Positions 1-7,542 are shown, numbered from the stretch's first letter. The stretch is DNA of 30,848 nucleotides from DTFZ01 sp050260375 (GCA_050260375.1 JBLNCA010000052.1:1-30848), one strand, 5' to 3'. Translations and numbers: made by a program. Notes: generated by a model not told the origin, from the sequence alone.

Positions 1-3
1 ATA

Positions 4-72
4 CAAGGATTCCTTTCTCTCTGATGTTGTTTTCTTTGCAGTTACAACTTTATCAGATTTTTGGAATCCTTG
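4..72 (+). terminator. Long nested hairpin, terminator-like
   Basis: CAAGGATTCC (4-13) is perfectly complementary to GGAATCCTTG (63-72). Inside lie CTGAT/ATCAG and GTTGT/ACAAC pairs, and a T-rich stretch follows at 73-79. It could end a plus-strand gene that lies left of the window. The inner loops make the fold less compact than a usual intrinsic terminator, so the role is inferred. Confidence 0.4.
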
Positions 73-128
73 CTTTTTTCTTTACCTCTTTTTGTTACAC
101 ATCATTGTACAACCTACACAAACGGCTG

Positions 129-740
129 TCACTCGCTATTAAGCAGTTCCTCCAAGTGCTTCTTCGCTTTTTTGTCGAGCAGCCCGCCAGTCATCGCGTC
201 CATTATGTAGCTCTCGACAGCGTCGCTAGTCTTTACTTTTCTTATCATAGCAAAAACTTCAAGTATATCTGTAAGCACGAGCTTCCTCATCGTTTCGCGC
301 ACGCTGCCAAGATCGAGCGACAATAGCTTTTCGGCTATAACGCCGTGAAGCTTTGGCTTATACGGCACTATTTCTTTTAAGCGCTGCACGCACTGGCGTA
401 CGGTTATCGGCTTTTCATCATTCAAAAGCTCAAGATACTCCCCAATTACGTCGTCGAGCCACCCGTCGTCCCATCTCGCGTTAGCCGCTATCAATATCGC
501 TCCTATGCTGCGCTGAAACGAGTTATCGCTTTTAAGCTTCTCCCTGAACGTCTCGCGGTAAGGATATACGTCGCCCGCGATACGCGATCGGCTCTCAAGC
601 AGCAGCAGCGACGGGTACCTAATAGCGTCGTTCTTCTCGCTAAGCCACGCGACGAGATCCGCTATATCGCCCAAGCTCAGCATTTTGGCCGATTCCGCAA
701 TGCCGTCTTTATCCGCCTGCATCAGATCTTCAAGCGTCAT
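129..740 (-). CDS. Helical-repeat (HEAT-like) protein of unknown function
   Basis: The 203-aa product is almost entirely alpha-helical. Short amphipathic helices (about residues 15-45, 60-85, 90-125 and 130-165) are spaced like the pairs of a HEAT/armadillo-type solenoid. There is no signal peptide, membrane segment or metal motif. I chose the ATG at 740 because an AAAGGAG ribosome binding site sits 6 bases upstream; the frame is open further upstream, but that part overlaps the neighbouring acetyltransferase remnant. It follows that remnant by 22 bp on the same strand, so the two are probably co-transcribed. Such proteins usually act as protein-binding scaffolds, but nothing here identifies a partner. 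The family assignment is tentative. Confidence 0.6.
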   Translation of the reverse strand: MTLEDLMQADKDGIAESAKMLSLGDIADLVAWLSEKNDAIRYPSLLLLESRSRIAGDVYPYRETFREKLKSDNSFQRSIGAILIAANARWDDGWLDDVIGEYLELLNDEKPITVRQCVQRLKEIVPYKPKLHGVIAEKLLSLDLGSVRETMRKLVLTDILEVFAMIRKVKTSDAVESYIMDAMTGGLLDKKAKKHLEELLNSE

Positions 741-762
741 AAGAATACTCCTTTCACTTAAG

Positions 763-1408
763 TCAGATATCCAGCGCCATCTCGTACTGCCGGATGTTTT
801 CCTCAAACCCGTGCTTCGCTGCAAACCCCCTCATGCTCGCGCATCCGCCGTCTACATTTAAAAACGAAACGCATTCGGTTTCGGCCTGGCGCGCAAGTCT
901 TTTGAGCAGTTGCGAGCCAAAACCCCTGCCGCGGCAATCTCTTCTCACCGCGAGCTGGGCAACCCTGCCGGTATTAACGTTTATTATACCGTAGCCCGCA
1001 AGCCCGCCTGAATATTCTATGACGGCTGCGGCATGCTGCCCGGGCGCAGCGTTTATCGAATCGAACGTGTTCTGCCACGTCGGGCTGTAATCCCATAATC
1101 GCTGTACGTCAACGCAGATACCGCCAGCGTCAACTAAACGCGCAGCAGTTTCTTCAGCGTAAAGACTGTCCTTGTTAACGCTATAGCATATGAGCTGGCG
1201 CGTGACAGAAAATCCTAACCCCTTATAAAGCGCAAGCGCGGGCTCGTTTTGCCGTATCACTTCCAGCACATACCTCTTTGCACCCGCCGCTTTCAGCAGC
1301 GGCAGGCAGAAAGCGAATATACCCTTTGTAAGCCCTTGCCTGCGGTATTCCGGAACTACGCCCGTACCGGCGTTGTACGCCGTAAGCTCTCCGCCAAGCT
1401 TTAGTCAT
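763..1408 (-). pseudogene. Truncated, frame-disrupted GNAT acetyltransferase
   Basis: In one frame the sequence reads as the core of a two-domain GNAT N-acetyltransferase. It has the acetyl-CoA-binding stretch GTGVVPEYRRQGL, then NEPALALYKGLGF, then a second GNAT-like half with RRDCRGRGFGSQLLKRLA. The first 70-80 residues expected of the fold are missing. The frame opens directly after a TGA (1407-1405) that overlaps an ATG (1408-1406) in a different frame. That ATG has an AGGGG ribosome binding site and a good promoter, but it leads into a wrong-frame 61-codon ORF. Removing one base just after the ATG would join start and core. Either this is a pseudogene or the assembly has a one-base error; a GTG at 1269 could start a shorter product. 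Confidence 0.65.
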
Positions 1409-1440
1409 TAATTGCCCCTTTTTATATCAACGTATATATG

Positions 1441-1469
1441 AGTATACCAGAAAGCGCCAAATTAATCAA
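1441..1469 (-). promoter_or_regulatory. Sigma-A-like promoter for the GNAT remnant and helical-repeat gene
   Basis: Read on the minus strand, TTGATT (1469-1464) is followed by a 17-bp spacer and TATACT (1446-1441). It lies 33 bases before the ATG at 1408, so transcription of the damaged acetyltransferase region may still start here. Confidence 0.5.
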
Positions 1470-1521
1470 AACGCGGGCGCGTACCCGATAAACAGTAGTA
1501 CGGTATTATCCCTAATTTAAC

Positions 1522-1550
1522 TTGAATATGTATAATCCGGGATATATAAT
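1522..1550 (+). promoter_or_regulatory. Sigma-A-like promoter for the DUF975 gene
   Basis: TTGAAT (1522-1527), a 17-bp spacer and a perfect TATAAT (1545-1550) lie 55 bases upstream of the ATG at 1606. The match to the housekeeping consensus is strong and the orientation fits the next gene. Confidence 0.6.
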
Positions 1551-1605
1551 ATATACGGCATATCTGGTATTTCCTCAACATTTTCAATTCTGAAAGGAGA
1601 AATCC

Positions 1606-2211
1606 ATGAAATCTCGCGCAGAAATAAAAGCAATCGCGAAAGAAAGATTCCGCAGCCAGTACGGCGTTACGGTAGGGGCAGGCTTTCTTATTATGCTTCT
1701 TACAGTGTGCGTGGGCTGGACTTTTGTGGGCACGCTTCTGCTTGTGCCTCCGCTTACCGTGGGGCTGGTGTGGTTCAGCATAAAGGTCTACAAGGGCCAG
1801 CAGGCAGACATAAGCGACACGTTTACAGGATTCAGCGACTTCGGGCGCAATGTGGCAGGCATGCTCTGGATGTGGCTGTTCACCTTCCTGTGGTCGCTGC
1901 TGTTTGTAATACCCGGCATCGTAAAAGGCATAGCCTATTTCATGACGCCCTACATACTTGCCGATACTAAGAACGTTTCCGCGACCGACGCGCTTAAGCT
2001 TTCGATGCGTATGACGCAAGGCTATAAGGGCGAAATATTCGTAATGATACTGAGCTTTTTAGGCTGGGCAATACTCAGCGGGTTGACGGGCGGACTGCTG
2101 TGGATATTCTACGTCGGGCCTTACTGGAACACAAGCTTCGCCGGGCTTTACCAGGAGCTTAAAGCCAACGCTTTGGCCAAAGGCGTCATACGGCCGGAAG
2201 AGCTCGAATAA
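1606..2211 (+). CDS. DUF975 family integral membrane protein
   Basis: The 201-aa protein has the DUF975 layout common in Clostridia and Lactobacillales. A basic N-terminal helix beginning MKSRAEIKAIAKERF is followed by a membrane pair (about 24-60), a soluble loop with SDTFTGFSDFGRN (about 70-82), a further pair (about 85-118), the conserved segment TDALKLSMRMTQGYKGEIF (about 127-146) and a last hydrophobic region (about 147-180). The ATG at 1606 has a GAAAGGAGA ribosome binding site 7 bases upstream. The gene stands alone between its own promoter and a terminator. Family function is unknown; it is an inner-membrane protein. Confidence 0.85.
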   Translation: MKSRAEIKAIAKERFRSQYGVTVGAGFLIMLLTVCVGWTFVGTLLLVPPLTVGLVWFSIKVYKGQQADISDTFTGFSDFGRNVAGMLWMWLFTFLWSLLFVIPGIVKGIAYFMTPYILADTKNVSATDALKLSMRMTQGYKGEIFVMILSFLGWAILSGLTGGLLWIFYVGPYWNTSFAGLYQELKANALAKGVIRPEELE

Positions 2212-2219
2212 ATGAGTAC

Positions 2220-2253
2220 AAAAAAAGAGCCGTTCCCAGGGCGGCTCTTTTTA
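2220..2253 (+). terminator. Intrinsic terminator of the DUF975 gene
   Basis: AAAAAGAGCCG pairs with CGGCTCTTTTT around a 9-base loop, 9 bases after the stop codon. The A-run and T-run would make it work in both directions. Confidence 0.85.
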
Positions 2254-2326
2254 TACTTAAAAGAAACTTTTCGAGGCGCATATTCCTTATATCAGTCTGT
2301 TATATAAAAAACCGTCAAAATAGCGT

Positions 2327-2452
2327 GTATTTACACCCCATCAAGCCTCATGTCTTTTTGGGGACCCCGTATTTACACCCCATCAAGCCTCACGTCTTGA
2401 TGGGGGCCCCGTATTTACACCCCATCAAGCCTCACGTCTTGATGGGGGCCCC
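2327..2452. repeat. Three tandem 42-bp hairpin repeats
   Basis: Three consecutive 42-bp units (2327-2368, 2369-2410, 2411-2452) each begin GTATTTACACCCC and end GGGG(A/G)CCCC, with a palindromic centre. Units 2 and 3 are identical, with arms CCCCATCAAG and CTTGATGGGG around a loop. Unit 1 keeps the left arm but carries the right arm CTTTTTGGGG. The array fills the gap between two convergent genes, and the final GTATTA contains the stop codon of the minus-strand gene. Related units occur at 6859, 7265, 12991 and 30437. There are no unique spacers, so this is not a CRISPR array. Confidence 0.9.
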
Positions 2453-2455
2453 GTA

Positions 2456-2944
2456 TTAGAGCTTTGCTCCGCATTCGCCGCAGAATTTAGTACCCGGCGC
2501 GTTCTCCGACCCGCAGCTCGGGCAGTACGCGGCAGCAACGCCCAGCTTTGTACCGCACTCACCGCAGAACTTTACTCCCGGCTCGTTTTCCATGCCGCAG
2601 TTCGGACAGACGCGAGCCGCCCTTTCGCGCTCCTGCGCGCGCTTTTTCTCCTCTGCCTCGCGCTCGGCCTGCTGCGCTTCCTCCTTCTTCCTTTGTAACA
2701 GTTTATCTATATCTTCCACCTCGCCGTAAAGCTCGCTAAACTCGCTGTACTTTCCGGCGCTTTTATGTGCTTCATAAACGGCTTCGCCTATGCGGGCAAG
2801 CGCTTCGCGTTTCTTTGTGTTCAATTCCCCCACTTCGGTCTTAAGAATAAATGCGTTCATCGACGCGTCTTTTTTTACTTCCTCGCCCATCAGAGGCTGC
2901 ATGCCCTTTATAAGCCCGCCTAGGCCGCTTAAAAAATCGTTCAT
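2456..2944 (-). CDS. Coiled-coil protein with two C-terminal zinc ribbons
   Basis: The 162-aa protein starts with a short region containing SGLGGLIKGMQPLMGEEV. A long charged helix, predicted coiled coil, spans about residues 36-110 and is rich in Glu, Lys, Arg and Ala. Two near-repeats of a zinc ribbon follow, CPNCGMENEPGVKFCGECG (about 113-131) and CPSCGSENAPGTKFCGECG (about 141-159), each giving four cysteines for one zinc. Such ribbons usually mediate protein or nucleic-acid contacts; the target is unknown. The ATG at 2944 follows a GGGAGG ribosome binding site. The stop codon lies within the edge of the adjacent hairpin array, which could act as its terminator. Confidence 0.8.
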   Translation of the reverse strand: MNDFLSGLGGLIKGMQPLMGEEVKKDASMNAFILKTEVGELNTKKREALARIGEAVYEAHKSAGKYSEFSELYGEVEDIDKLLQRKKEEAQQAEREAEEKKRAQERERAARVCPNCGMENEPGVKFCGECGTKLGVAAAYCPSCGSENAPGTKFCGECGAKL

Positions 2945-3130
2945 GGTAAGACCTCCCGTAATTTACTTGTTTATTCCATTATACAGCAGCCACAGCCAAA
3001 AACAAGCTTACAGCCGCAGCGTTATTGAATATTCGGCACAGTCCTAAATGTTCAAAAATGTTTCATATTGCCGCCATTTTGCGGTAAAAAATGCAGTATA
3101 GAATAATGATGTACAAGGAGGATCATATCA

Positions 3131-4330
3131 ATGGAATACAACGTATACAGTTCATATAACCCTTACAATCAGCAGCCGCCGCAAAAGCCGAAACGTGAAA
3201 GCGGCCTTCGTACTTTGGCGCTGGTGCTTGCCGGTGCGGTTTTGGGCTCGCTTATAGGCGGGGGCATCGTAGGCCTAGTTTTAAGCGGACGCGATAACGG
3301 CGACGCGCTTACCGCCGCACAGCGCAGCTATATTGACGCCGCCGTAGCCGAAAGGCTTAAAAACACCGAAGCGGACATACTGCCGCTGAGCACGGGCAGC
3401 GGCGAATATTCGGGCGTACAGGCTGTGGCGGAGGCAGTAATGCCCTCGGTCGTGGGCGTGCGCACCGTTGAGAGCGTGTGGGGCTTCTGGCAGGACAGAG
3501 AGGTGGAAGGAGTAGGCACCGGCATAATAGTAAGCAGCGACGGCCTTATACTGACAAACCAGCACGTCGTCTCCAGCAACCCTAAGTCCATCACTGTGAC
3601 GCTGCTGGACGGGTCCGAACACAGCGCTAGGGTGCTTTTCTCGGATGAAACTATGGACCTTGCGGTAATAAAGATTGACGCTACCGGCCTTAAAGCAGCG
3701 AGGCTCGGCAATTCCGACGCCGTGGCCGTGGGCGAGACCGCGATAGCGATAGGCAACCCTCTCGGGCTCAATTATCAGCGCAGCGTTACGGCCGGCATAG
3801 TGAGCGCTTTAGGCCGCAGCATACTGATAAGCCGTACGCAGATAGCCCAGAACCTGATACAGACGGACGCCGCCATCAACTCGGGCAACAGCGGCGGGCC
3901 GCTGCTTAACTCAGCTGGGGAAGTAATAGGCATCAACTCGTATAAGCTAAAGAGCGGAGAGGGCATGGGGTTCGCGATACCGGTAAACGTGGTTACCCCC
4001 GTTATAGAGCAGATATTGAATACGGGCTCGTTCAGCGAAGCCAAGCTCGGCGTTTCAGTGATCGACAAAGAGCTGCTCAACTACTATGAAAACAGCGGCA
4101 TAACGCTGGACAGCGGGCTTTACGTATACGACGTGGACGCGCTCTCCGACGCATACGCCAAGGGCTTAAGAGCGGGCGATGTTATTACGAGCGTAGGCGG
4201 GGTTGAGGTAAACACGCTGTTCGACCTTAAAAAACAGCTTTACAGCCTAAAGCCCGGAGATATCGTGTCCATTAAATTATTAAGGAACGGCTCGGAAACG
4301 GAACTCAGCGTAATGCTTTTGACAGCGTAA
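3131..4330 (+). CDS. htrA: HtrA/DegP-type membrane-anchored serine protease with PDZ domain
   Basis: This 399-aa envelope protease resembles Bacillus HtrA/HtrB. A short cytoplasmic tail rich in Tyr, Pro and Gln (1-25) is followed by one membrane anchor (about 27-52) and a linker, then a trypsin-like domain (about 95-300). The catalytic triad is visible: His145 in TNQHVVSS, Asp176 in ETMDLAVI and Ser254 in NSGNSGGPLL. A single C-terminal PDZ domain (about 305-399) contains GLRAGDVITSVGG. The catalytic domain should lie outside the membrane and degrade misfolded secreted proteins. The ATG at 3131 has a strong AAGGAGG site. It forms its own unit, ended by a terminator at 4396. Confidence 0.93.
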   Translation: MEYNVYSSYNPYNQQPPQKPKRESGLRTLALVLAGAVLGSLIGGGIVGLVLSGRDNGDALTAAQRSYIDAAVAERLKNTEADILPLSTGSGEYSGVQAVAEAVMPSVVGVRTVESVWGFWQDREVEGVGTGIIVSSDGLILTNQHVVSSNPKSITVTLLDGSEHSARVLFSDETMDLAVIKIDATGLKAARLGNSDAVAVGETAIAIGNPLGLNYQRSVTAGIVSALGRSILISRTQIAQNLIQTDAAINSGNSGGPLLNSAGEVIGINSYKLKSGEGMGFAIPVNVVTPVIEQILNTGSFSEAKLGVSVIDKELLNYYENSGITLDSGLYVYDVDALSDAYAKGLRAGDVITSVGGVEVNTLFDLKKQLYSLKPGDIVSIKLLRNGSETELSVMLLTA

Positions 4331-4395
4331 AGGGAGGTGATGCGTATAGGCAAAAGTACATATCTCACCCTTATATCAGGAGTTACTAACTCCGT

Positions 4396-4430
4396 AAAAA
4401 AGGAACCGTTTTAAGGCGGCTCCTTTTTTT
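4396..4430 (+). terminator. Intrinsic terminator after htrA
   Basis: AAAAAGGAACCG pairs with CGGCTCCTTTTTT around a short loop (one A-C mismatch). It ends just before the convergent MFS gene and may serve both strands. Confidence 0.8.
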
Positions 4431-4441
4431 GCACGTTATTC

Positions 4442-5688
4442 TTAATTTCCGGATTCAAGCTGCGCAGCCGCGGCTTCCTTCGCGGCAGGCCTGCCCGCGC
4501 GTGTAAGCGTTCTGCATCCCAGCATAACAATAGCGAGCGCTGCCAAAAGCGGCCCGGTTACAACGAGCAGCGTCTCGATAGGCACGGCGTCCGACAGCGG
4601 CCCGAAGAACAGCATCGAAAGCGGCATCATGGACGTTGCTATCATGCTCATCACACCCATAACGCGCCCTAAATACTCCCCTTCCACCTTTTCCTGTAAA
4701 AACACCATAGACGACGTATTAAAAGCAGGCATGCCAAGGCCCATCACAACAAGAAACGCGAGGTATACAAAGAACGCCCGGACGACCCCTATGGCAAACG
4801 TGCACACTCCGAATATCGCGCACGACAGCATCAGCGTGTACATTTTGTTTTTAAAGCCTCCCCACGCCGCTATCACGGCGCCGCCCGCTATCATGCCGGA
4901 CGAGAACGCTATTTCGATAGCGGACAGCTGCCAGTATTCCCCGCCGAAGCTGCGCGTAACCTGCAGCGGCGTAAGAAACGCGACGGGCGCCACCAGTATA
5001 TTGAATACCGCCCCGAAAAGAAAGAACAGCTTGATATAGCCGTGGCTCATTATGTACTTAACGCCCAGCTTCAAGTCGCTGAAATACCCCGTAGCATTTG
5101 CCTCTCCAGCCCGTTTATGCGCGGGCACGTTAAGAAACCGCAGCAGTATGAATATCGCTGCCGCAGCGGTTACTACGTCAATGAAGAATATGGTCTCACA
5201 GGCGCGACGCTGAGCAAAAACGCCCCGAGCATGGGAGATACCAGCATTATGGACGACTGCAGGGTGCTGTTTATGCCGCCTACTCTCGTCAGCTTATCCT
5301 GCGGCACGATCTGGGGCAGAAACGCACCCACCGCGGGCGCCTGCACCGCGCCGCCCAGCGCGCGCACCGCCGATATAGCGAACAGCAGCCAAAGCTCGCT
5401 GTAGCCGCAAAGAAAGATTACTGCGGCAATAAGCGTTATCGCGGCTATCATGCCGTCGGAGAGCACTATAAGTATCTTGCGGTCAAACCTGTCGGCCCAC
5501 ACGCCCGCAAAAGGCGACATAAAAAAGTAAGGCAGGAACCCGCAGAGTATCGAGACCGTCATCATAGCGCCCGACTGCGTGGTAAGCGTTATGTGCCATA
5601 TAATGGCGTATTGCACCAGCGAAGAGCCAAGCAAAGAAACGCCCTGGCCGGCAAGAAACAGCGCGGTGTTCTTTTTCCATGTTTCCAT
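4442..5688 (-). pseudogene. MFS drug-efflux-type transporter, frameshifted
   Basis: Two abutting frames together make one 12-helix major facilitator exporter of about 415 residues. The N-terminal half (5688 to about 5197) contains the MFS loop GVWADRFDRKILI and motif AVRALGGAVQAPAVGAFLPQ, typical of macrolide/tetracycline-efflux-like MFS proteins. It then runs into a stop after APVRPYSSLT. The next frame continues as ETIFFIDVVTAAAAIFILL and completes helices 6-12. Adding one G near 5195-5199 (GTGAGACC to GTGGAGACC) restores one reading frame. This is a recent null mutation or a sequencing error; if real, the transporter is inactive. The start ATG at 5688 is preceded by an AAGAAGG site. The substrate is unknown. 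Confidence 0.85.
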
Positions 5689-5817
5689 ATAAATTTTCCT
5701 TCTTAAGATATTTGACGGTGTTTAAGACGGATGCCATATACTCTACCATTGAGCGCATTTACAGTCAATGTGGAATATGTAATTTTACCGCCGTTTCAAA
5801 AAAGCCGGGGCAGCCGG

Positions 5818-5846
5818 GCATAAATATATCGCGGCGGCAGATAATA
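5818..5846 (+). promoter_or_regulatory. Possible forespore (sigma-F/G-like) promoter
   Basis: GCATA (5818-5822), a 17-bp spacer and GATAATA (5840-5846) resemble forespore sigma-factor promoters (GHATR / CATWHTA). It lies 36 bases upstream of a gene that precedes tlp. The fit is partial, so the assignment rests mainly on the spore context. Confidence 0.3.
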
Positions 5847-5881
5847 ACAAAAACATTCTTTTTGCAAGGAGTAACTTAAGC

Positions 5882-6400
5882 ATGGGCAGAAAAAATGGGC
5901 GAAACAGGCTCGGCGCTGACCCGGATAAAGAGATAAGTACCGTTAAGAGTCCTGAGCACGCCAGGCAGGACATGGAATTCGGCGAGTCTATGGAAGCCGA
6001 TATGAAAAGATACAGCCTTGAAATGGCGGGCAAGGCTGTCGACGCCTCATGGAAGAACAGCATAAGGGACGACGGCAACAAAAACCTTCGCGCGCAAAAC
6101 ATCGAGGCCGGGCGGGAGATAACGGCAAACCATGACCTGGAGTTCGTTGACAAGATGTATTCTCCCGACGAAAAAGGGAAGGACATAGGGAAATGGAGCA
6201 AGGACATTACAAAAGCGGGCATGGAATTCGGTCTTGACTACGCGCTGGAAGTGGAAAAACGGGTGGCGCAAAACGCGCGAGGCAATAAGGAAGGCCGCAG
6301 GCCGCGCAGCAGCATTTCCCCCGCTGCCGCAGGCATGAACACGGAGTTTTCCGAAGACGCCGACCTAAAGCCCGTAAACAAGTACGAAGACAGAACTTGA
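5882..6400 (+). CDS. Unknown hydrophilic protein upstream of tlp
   Basis: I do not recognise a family for this 172-aa product. It is highly charged, has no cysteine, no signal peptide and no membrane segment, and is probably helical or partly disordered. Similar short elements recur: DMEFGESMEADMKRY near residue 30 and GMEFGLDYALEVEKR near residue 112, suggesting an old internal duplication. The ATG at 5882 has a GCAAGGAG site 10 bases upstream. The gene lies 39 bp before the spore protein gene tlp, with no terminator between, so it is probably co-expressed in the developing spore. A spore-core or coat role is an inference from position only. Confidence 0.6.
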   Translation: MGRKNGRNRLGADPDKEISTVKSPEHARQDMEFGESMEADMKRYSLEMAGKAVDASWKNSIRDDGNKNLRAQNIEAGREITANHDLEFVDKMYSPDEKGKDIGKWSKDITKAGMEFGLDYALEVEKRVAQNARGNKEGRRPRSSISPAAAGMNTEFSEDADLKPVNKYEDRT

Positions 6401-6439
6401 GAAAACGCATATTGAATACAATTAAGGAGGATATAAAAC

Positions 6440-6691
6440 ATGAGCCATAACAAAGGCAACAACTCGGGCAGGGGCAACAAGCCCAATCCGGACGACCGTT
6501 CCGACAACGCCGAGCGCATACAGCGCAACATCAACTTCACGCTTAAGAACATGGAAGCGGCGGACGAGATGATAGAAAAAACTGACGACGAGAAAATGAA
6601 GCGCGCGCTTGCCGAAAAGAACGAGAGAAGGCGGGAAGCGCTGCGTGGCATGCGCAGCGAAATGCGCGACGAGACGAAAGGCAGGAAATAA
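6440..6691 (+). CDS. tlp: Tlp-family small acid-soluble spore protein
   Basis: The 83-aa protein matches the Tlp (H-Tlp) family of small acid-soluble spore proteins. It has KPNPDDRSDNAERIQ (15-29), NMEAADEMIEKTDDEKMKRAL (about 37-57) and the conserved end KNERRREALRGMRSEMRDE (about 60-78). The name, thioredoxin-like protein, is historical; there is no CxxC redox site. Tlp is made in the forespore and degraded during germination. The start has a TTAAGGAGG site. It is the clearest sign, with the SASP at 7721, that the organism makes endospores. An inverted repeat follows at 6697. Confidence 0.9.
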   Translation: MSHNKGNNSGRGNKPNPDDRSDNAERIQRNINFTLKNMEAADEMIEKTDDEKMKRALAEKNERRREALRGMRSEMRDETKGRK

Positions 6692-6696
6692 AACAC

Positions 6697-6730
6697 GCGG
6701 CCAAATACGCCACAAACGTTGTTTGGCCGC
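6697..6730 (+). terminator. Hairpin after tlp
   Basis: GCGGCCAAA (6697-6705) pairs perfectly with TTTGGCCGC (6722-6730), 5 bases after the tlp stop codon. The following T-run is weak, so termination may be only partial. Confidence 0.6.
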
Positions 6731-6749
6731 TTACATTTATAGTTAAGTC

Positions 6750-6786
6750 AATGAGGTGTTGCTTAATATCCGGCAATCACCTCATT
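6750..6786. repeat. Inverted repeat with AATGAGGTG arms
   Basis: AATGAGGTGTTGC pairs with GCAATCACCTCATT (one bulged base) around a 10-base loop. The ATGAGGTG word recurs at 6945-6952 and, inverted, at 7050-7057 in the larger element that follows, so this hairpin may belong to the same repeat system. Confidence 0.6.
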
Positions 6787-6818
6787 CGTCTTTTCGCCAC
6801 ATCATTTTTGCGTTCTTG

Positions 6819-7201
6819 AAGGCTTCCCCTTTACCCACCCCAACGAACTTTGTTCGCCGGGGTCCCCAAAGAAACGCAGGTTCTTTGGGGTGATCGTCGG
6901 GGGCCCCAGGAGGGGAAGCTGGCAAATGCCAAGCATTTGACTGATGAGGTGGATAAAAGATAAGCAATCATGCGAACAGAATCAACTAAGCACAAGTTGA
7001 TGCTTCTAGAGCGCCTGTTATAAGATTCATCAAATAAGAAAGTGGGTAACACCTCATCCGGCGCTTCGCGCCACCTTCCTCTGTTCGCAATAGTCGTCTG
7101 CCTCACTACCGTTCGGCATTCTCCTTTGCTTACAGAGCCTACAGCTCGCTTCATCGCTCACTGAGCGCGCTCGCCTCCGGCTCCCCCAAAGGGGAAGGCT
7201 T
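6819..7201. repeat. 383-bp MITE-like element with perfect 14-bp terminal inverted repeats
   Basis: The ends AAGGCTTCCCCTTT (6819-6832) and AAAGGGGAAGGCTT (7188-7201) are perfect inverted repeats. Inside are several smaller palindromes: GGCGCTTCGCGCC at 7060-7072, ATGCCAAGCAT-like at 6926-6938, TCACTGAGCG and GAGCGCGCTC near 7158-7171, and one unit of the GGGGTCCCC hairpin family at 6859-6892. Motifs of the form AAGGCTTCCCC...GGATGAGGTG are familiar from intergenic repeats in Clostridia. No transposase or believable gene lies inside, so this would be a non-autonomous element. It occupies most of the gene-free stretch 6692-7387. Confidence 0.75.
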
Positions 7202-7264
7202 TATTTTTGCCTGAAGAATCAGCGGTTCTAACACGTCAGATATTATCGCCCAATCAAGTCTCCG

Positions 7265-7309
7265 ATTTACACCCAAAAAGCCTCACGTCTCTTTTGGGAC
7301 CCCGTATTA
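7265..7309. repeat. Single unit of the GTATTTACACCCC hairpin family
   Basis: ATTTACACCCAAAAAG, a CCTCACGT loop, and CTCTTTTGGGACCCCGTATTA repeat the layout of the array at 2327, but with different, still complementary arms (CCCAAAAAG against CTCTTTTGGG). It ends directly at the terminator of the small gene at 7388. Confidence 0.8.
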
Positions 7310-7310
7310 A

Positions 7311-7340
7311 AATGAGGAGCTTGATTTTAAGCCCCTCATT
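7311..7340 (-). terminator. Terminator-like hairpin after the Asn/Arg-rich mini-gene
   Basis: AATGAGGAGCTT (7311-7322) pairs with AAGCCCCTCATT (7329-7340) apart from one mismatch, around a 6-base loop. On the minus strand TTTTAATA follows. It lies 47 bases past the stop at 7388. Confidence 0.6.
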
Positions 7341-7387
7341 TGCCGACAAACACTGCGGATTAAAAATTAACCCAAAAGGAAAAGCCG

Positions 7388-7510
7388 CTATCTTTCGTTC
7401 TGCCTGTTCCTGTTGCGATCCTGATTTTGATTGTCTTTATTTCTGTTGCGATTTTTGTCGTTTTCTCTGTTGCGGTTGTTGCAGTTCTGCCTGTTCTGAT
7501 CGTCTTGCAT
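7388..7510 (-). CDS. 40-aa Asn/Arg/Gln-rich mini-protein, possible spore protein
   Basis: A short ORF on the minus strand starts with ATG at 7510 behind a GAAAGGAG ribosome binding site and stops with TAG at 7388. The product has 40 residues: it begins MQDDQNRQNCNNRNREND and continues as repeated Asn-Arg, Asn-Lys and Asn-Gln steps, with a single cysteine at position 10. Almost every residue is Asn, Arg, Gln, Asp or Lys. It lies between tlp and the alpha/beta SASP gene, with a terminator after it and a possible promoter before it. Such low-complexity, basic, Asn-rich peptides are compatible with a spore or coat component, but I know no named family that it matches. The site, strand and RBS are seen; the function is a guess. 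Confidence 0.55.
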   Translation of the reverse strand: MQDDQNRQNCNNRNRENDKNRNRNKDNQNQDRNRNRQNER

Positions 7511-7542
7511 CAAAGCTTTGCTCCTTTCTTAAGTTCTGTATT

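Noticed and set aside
2327..2452. CRISPR array
   Set aside because: The tandem units are identical and contiguous with no unique spacers, and each unit is itself a hairpin; no cas genes are near.
6440..6691. Thioredoxin-like redox protein, as the name tlp might suggest
   Set aside because: There is no CxxC motif and the length and pattern are those of the spore Tlp family.
6831..7154. 107-codon ORF on the minus strand
   Set aside because: It lies entirely within the 383-bp inverted-repeat element and translates repeat palindromes; such ORFs are usual false calls in repeats of this kind.
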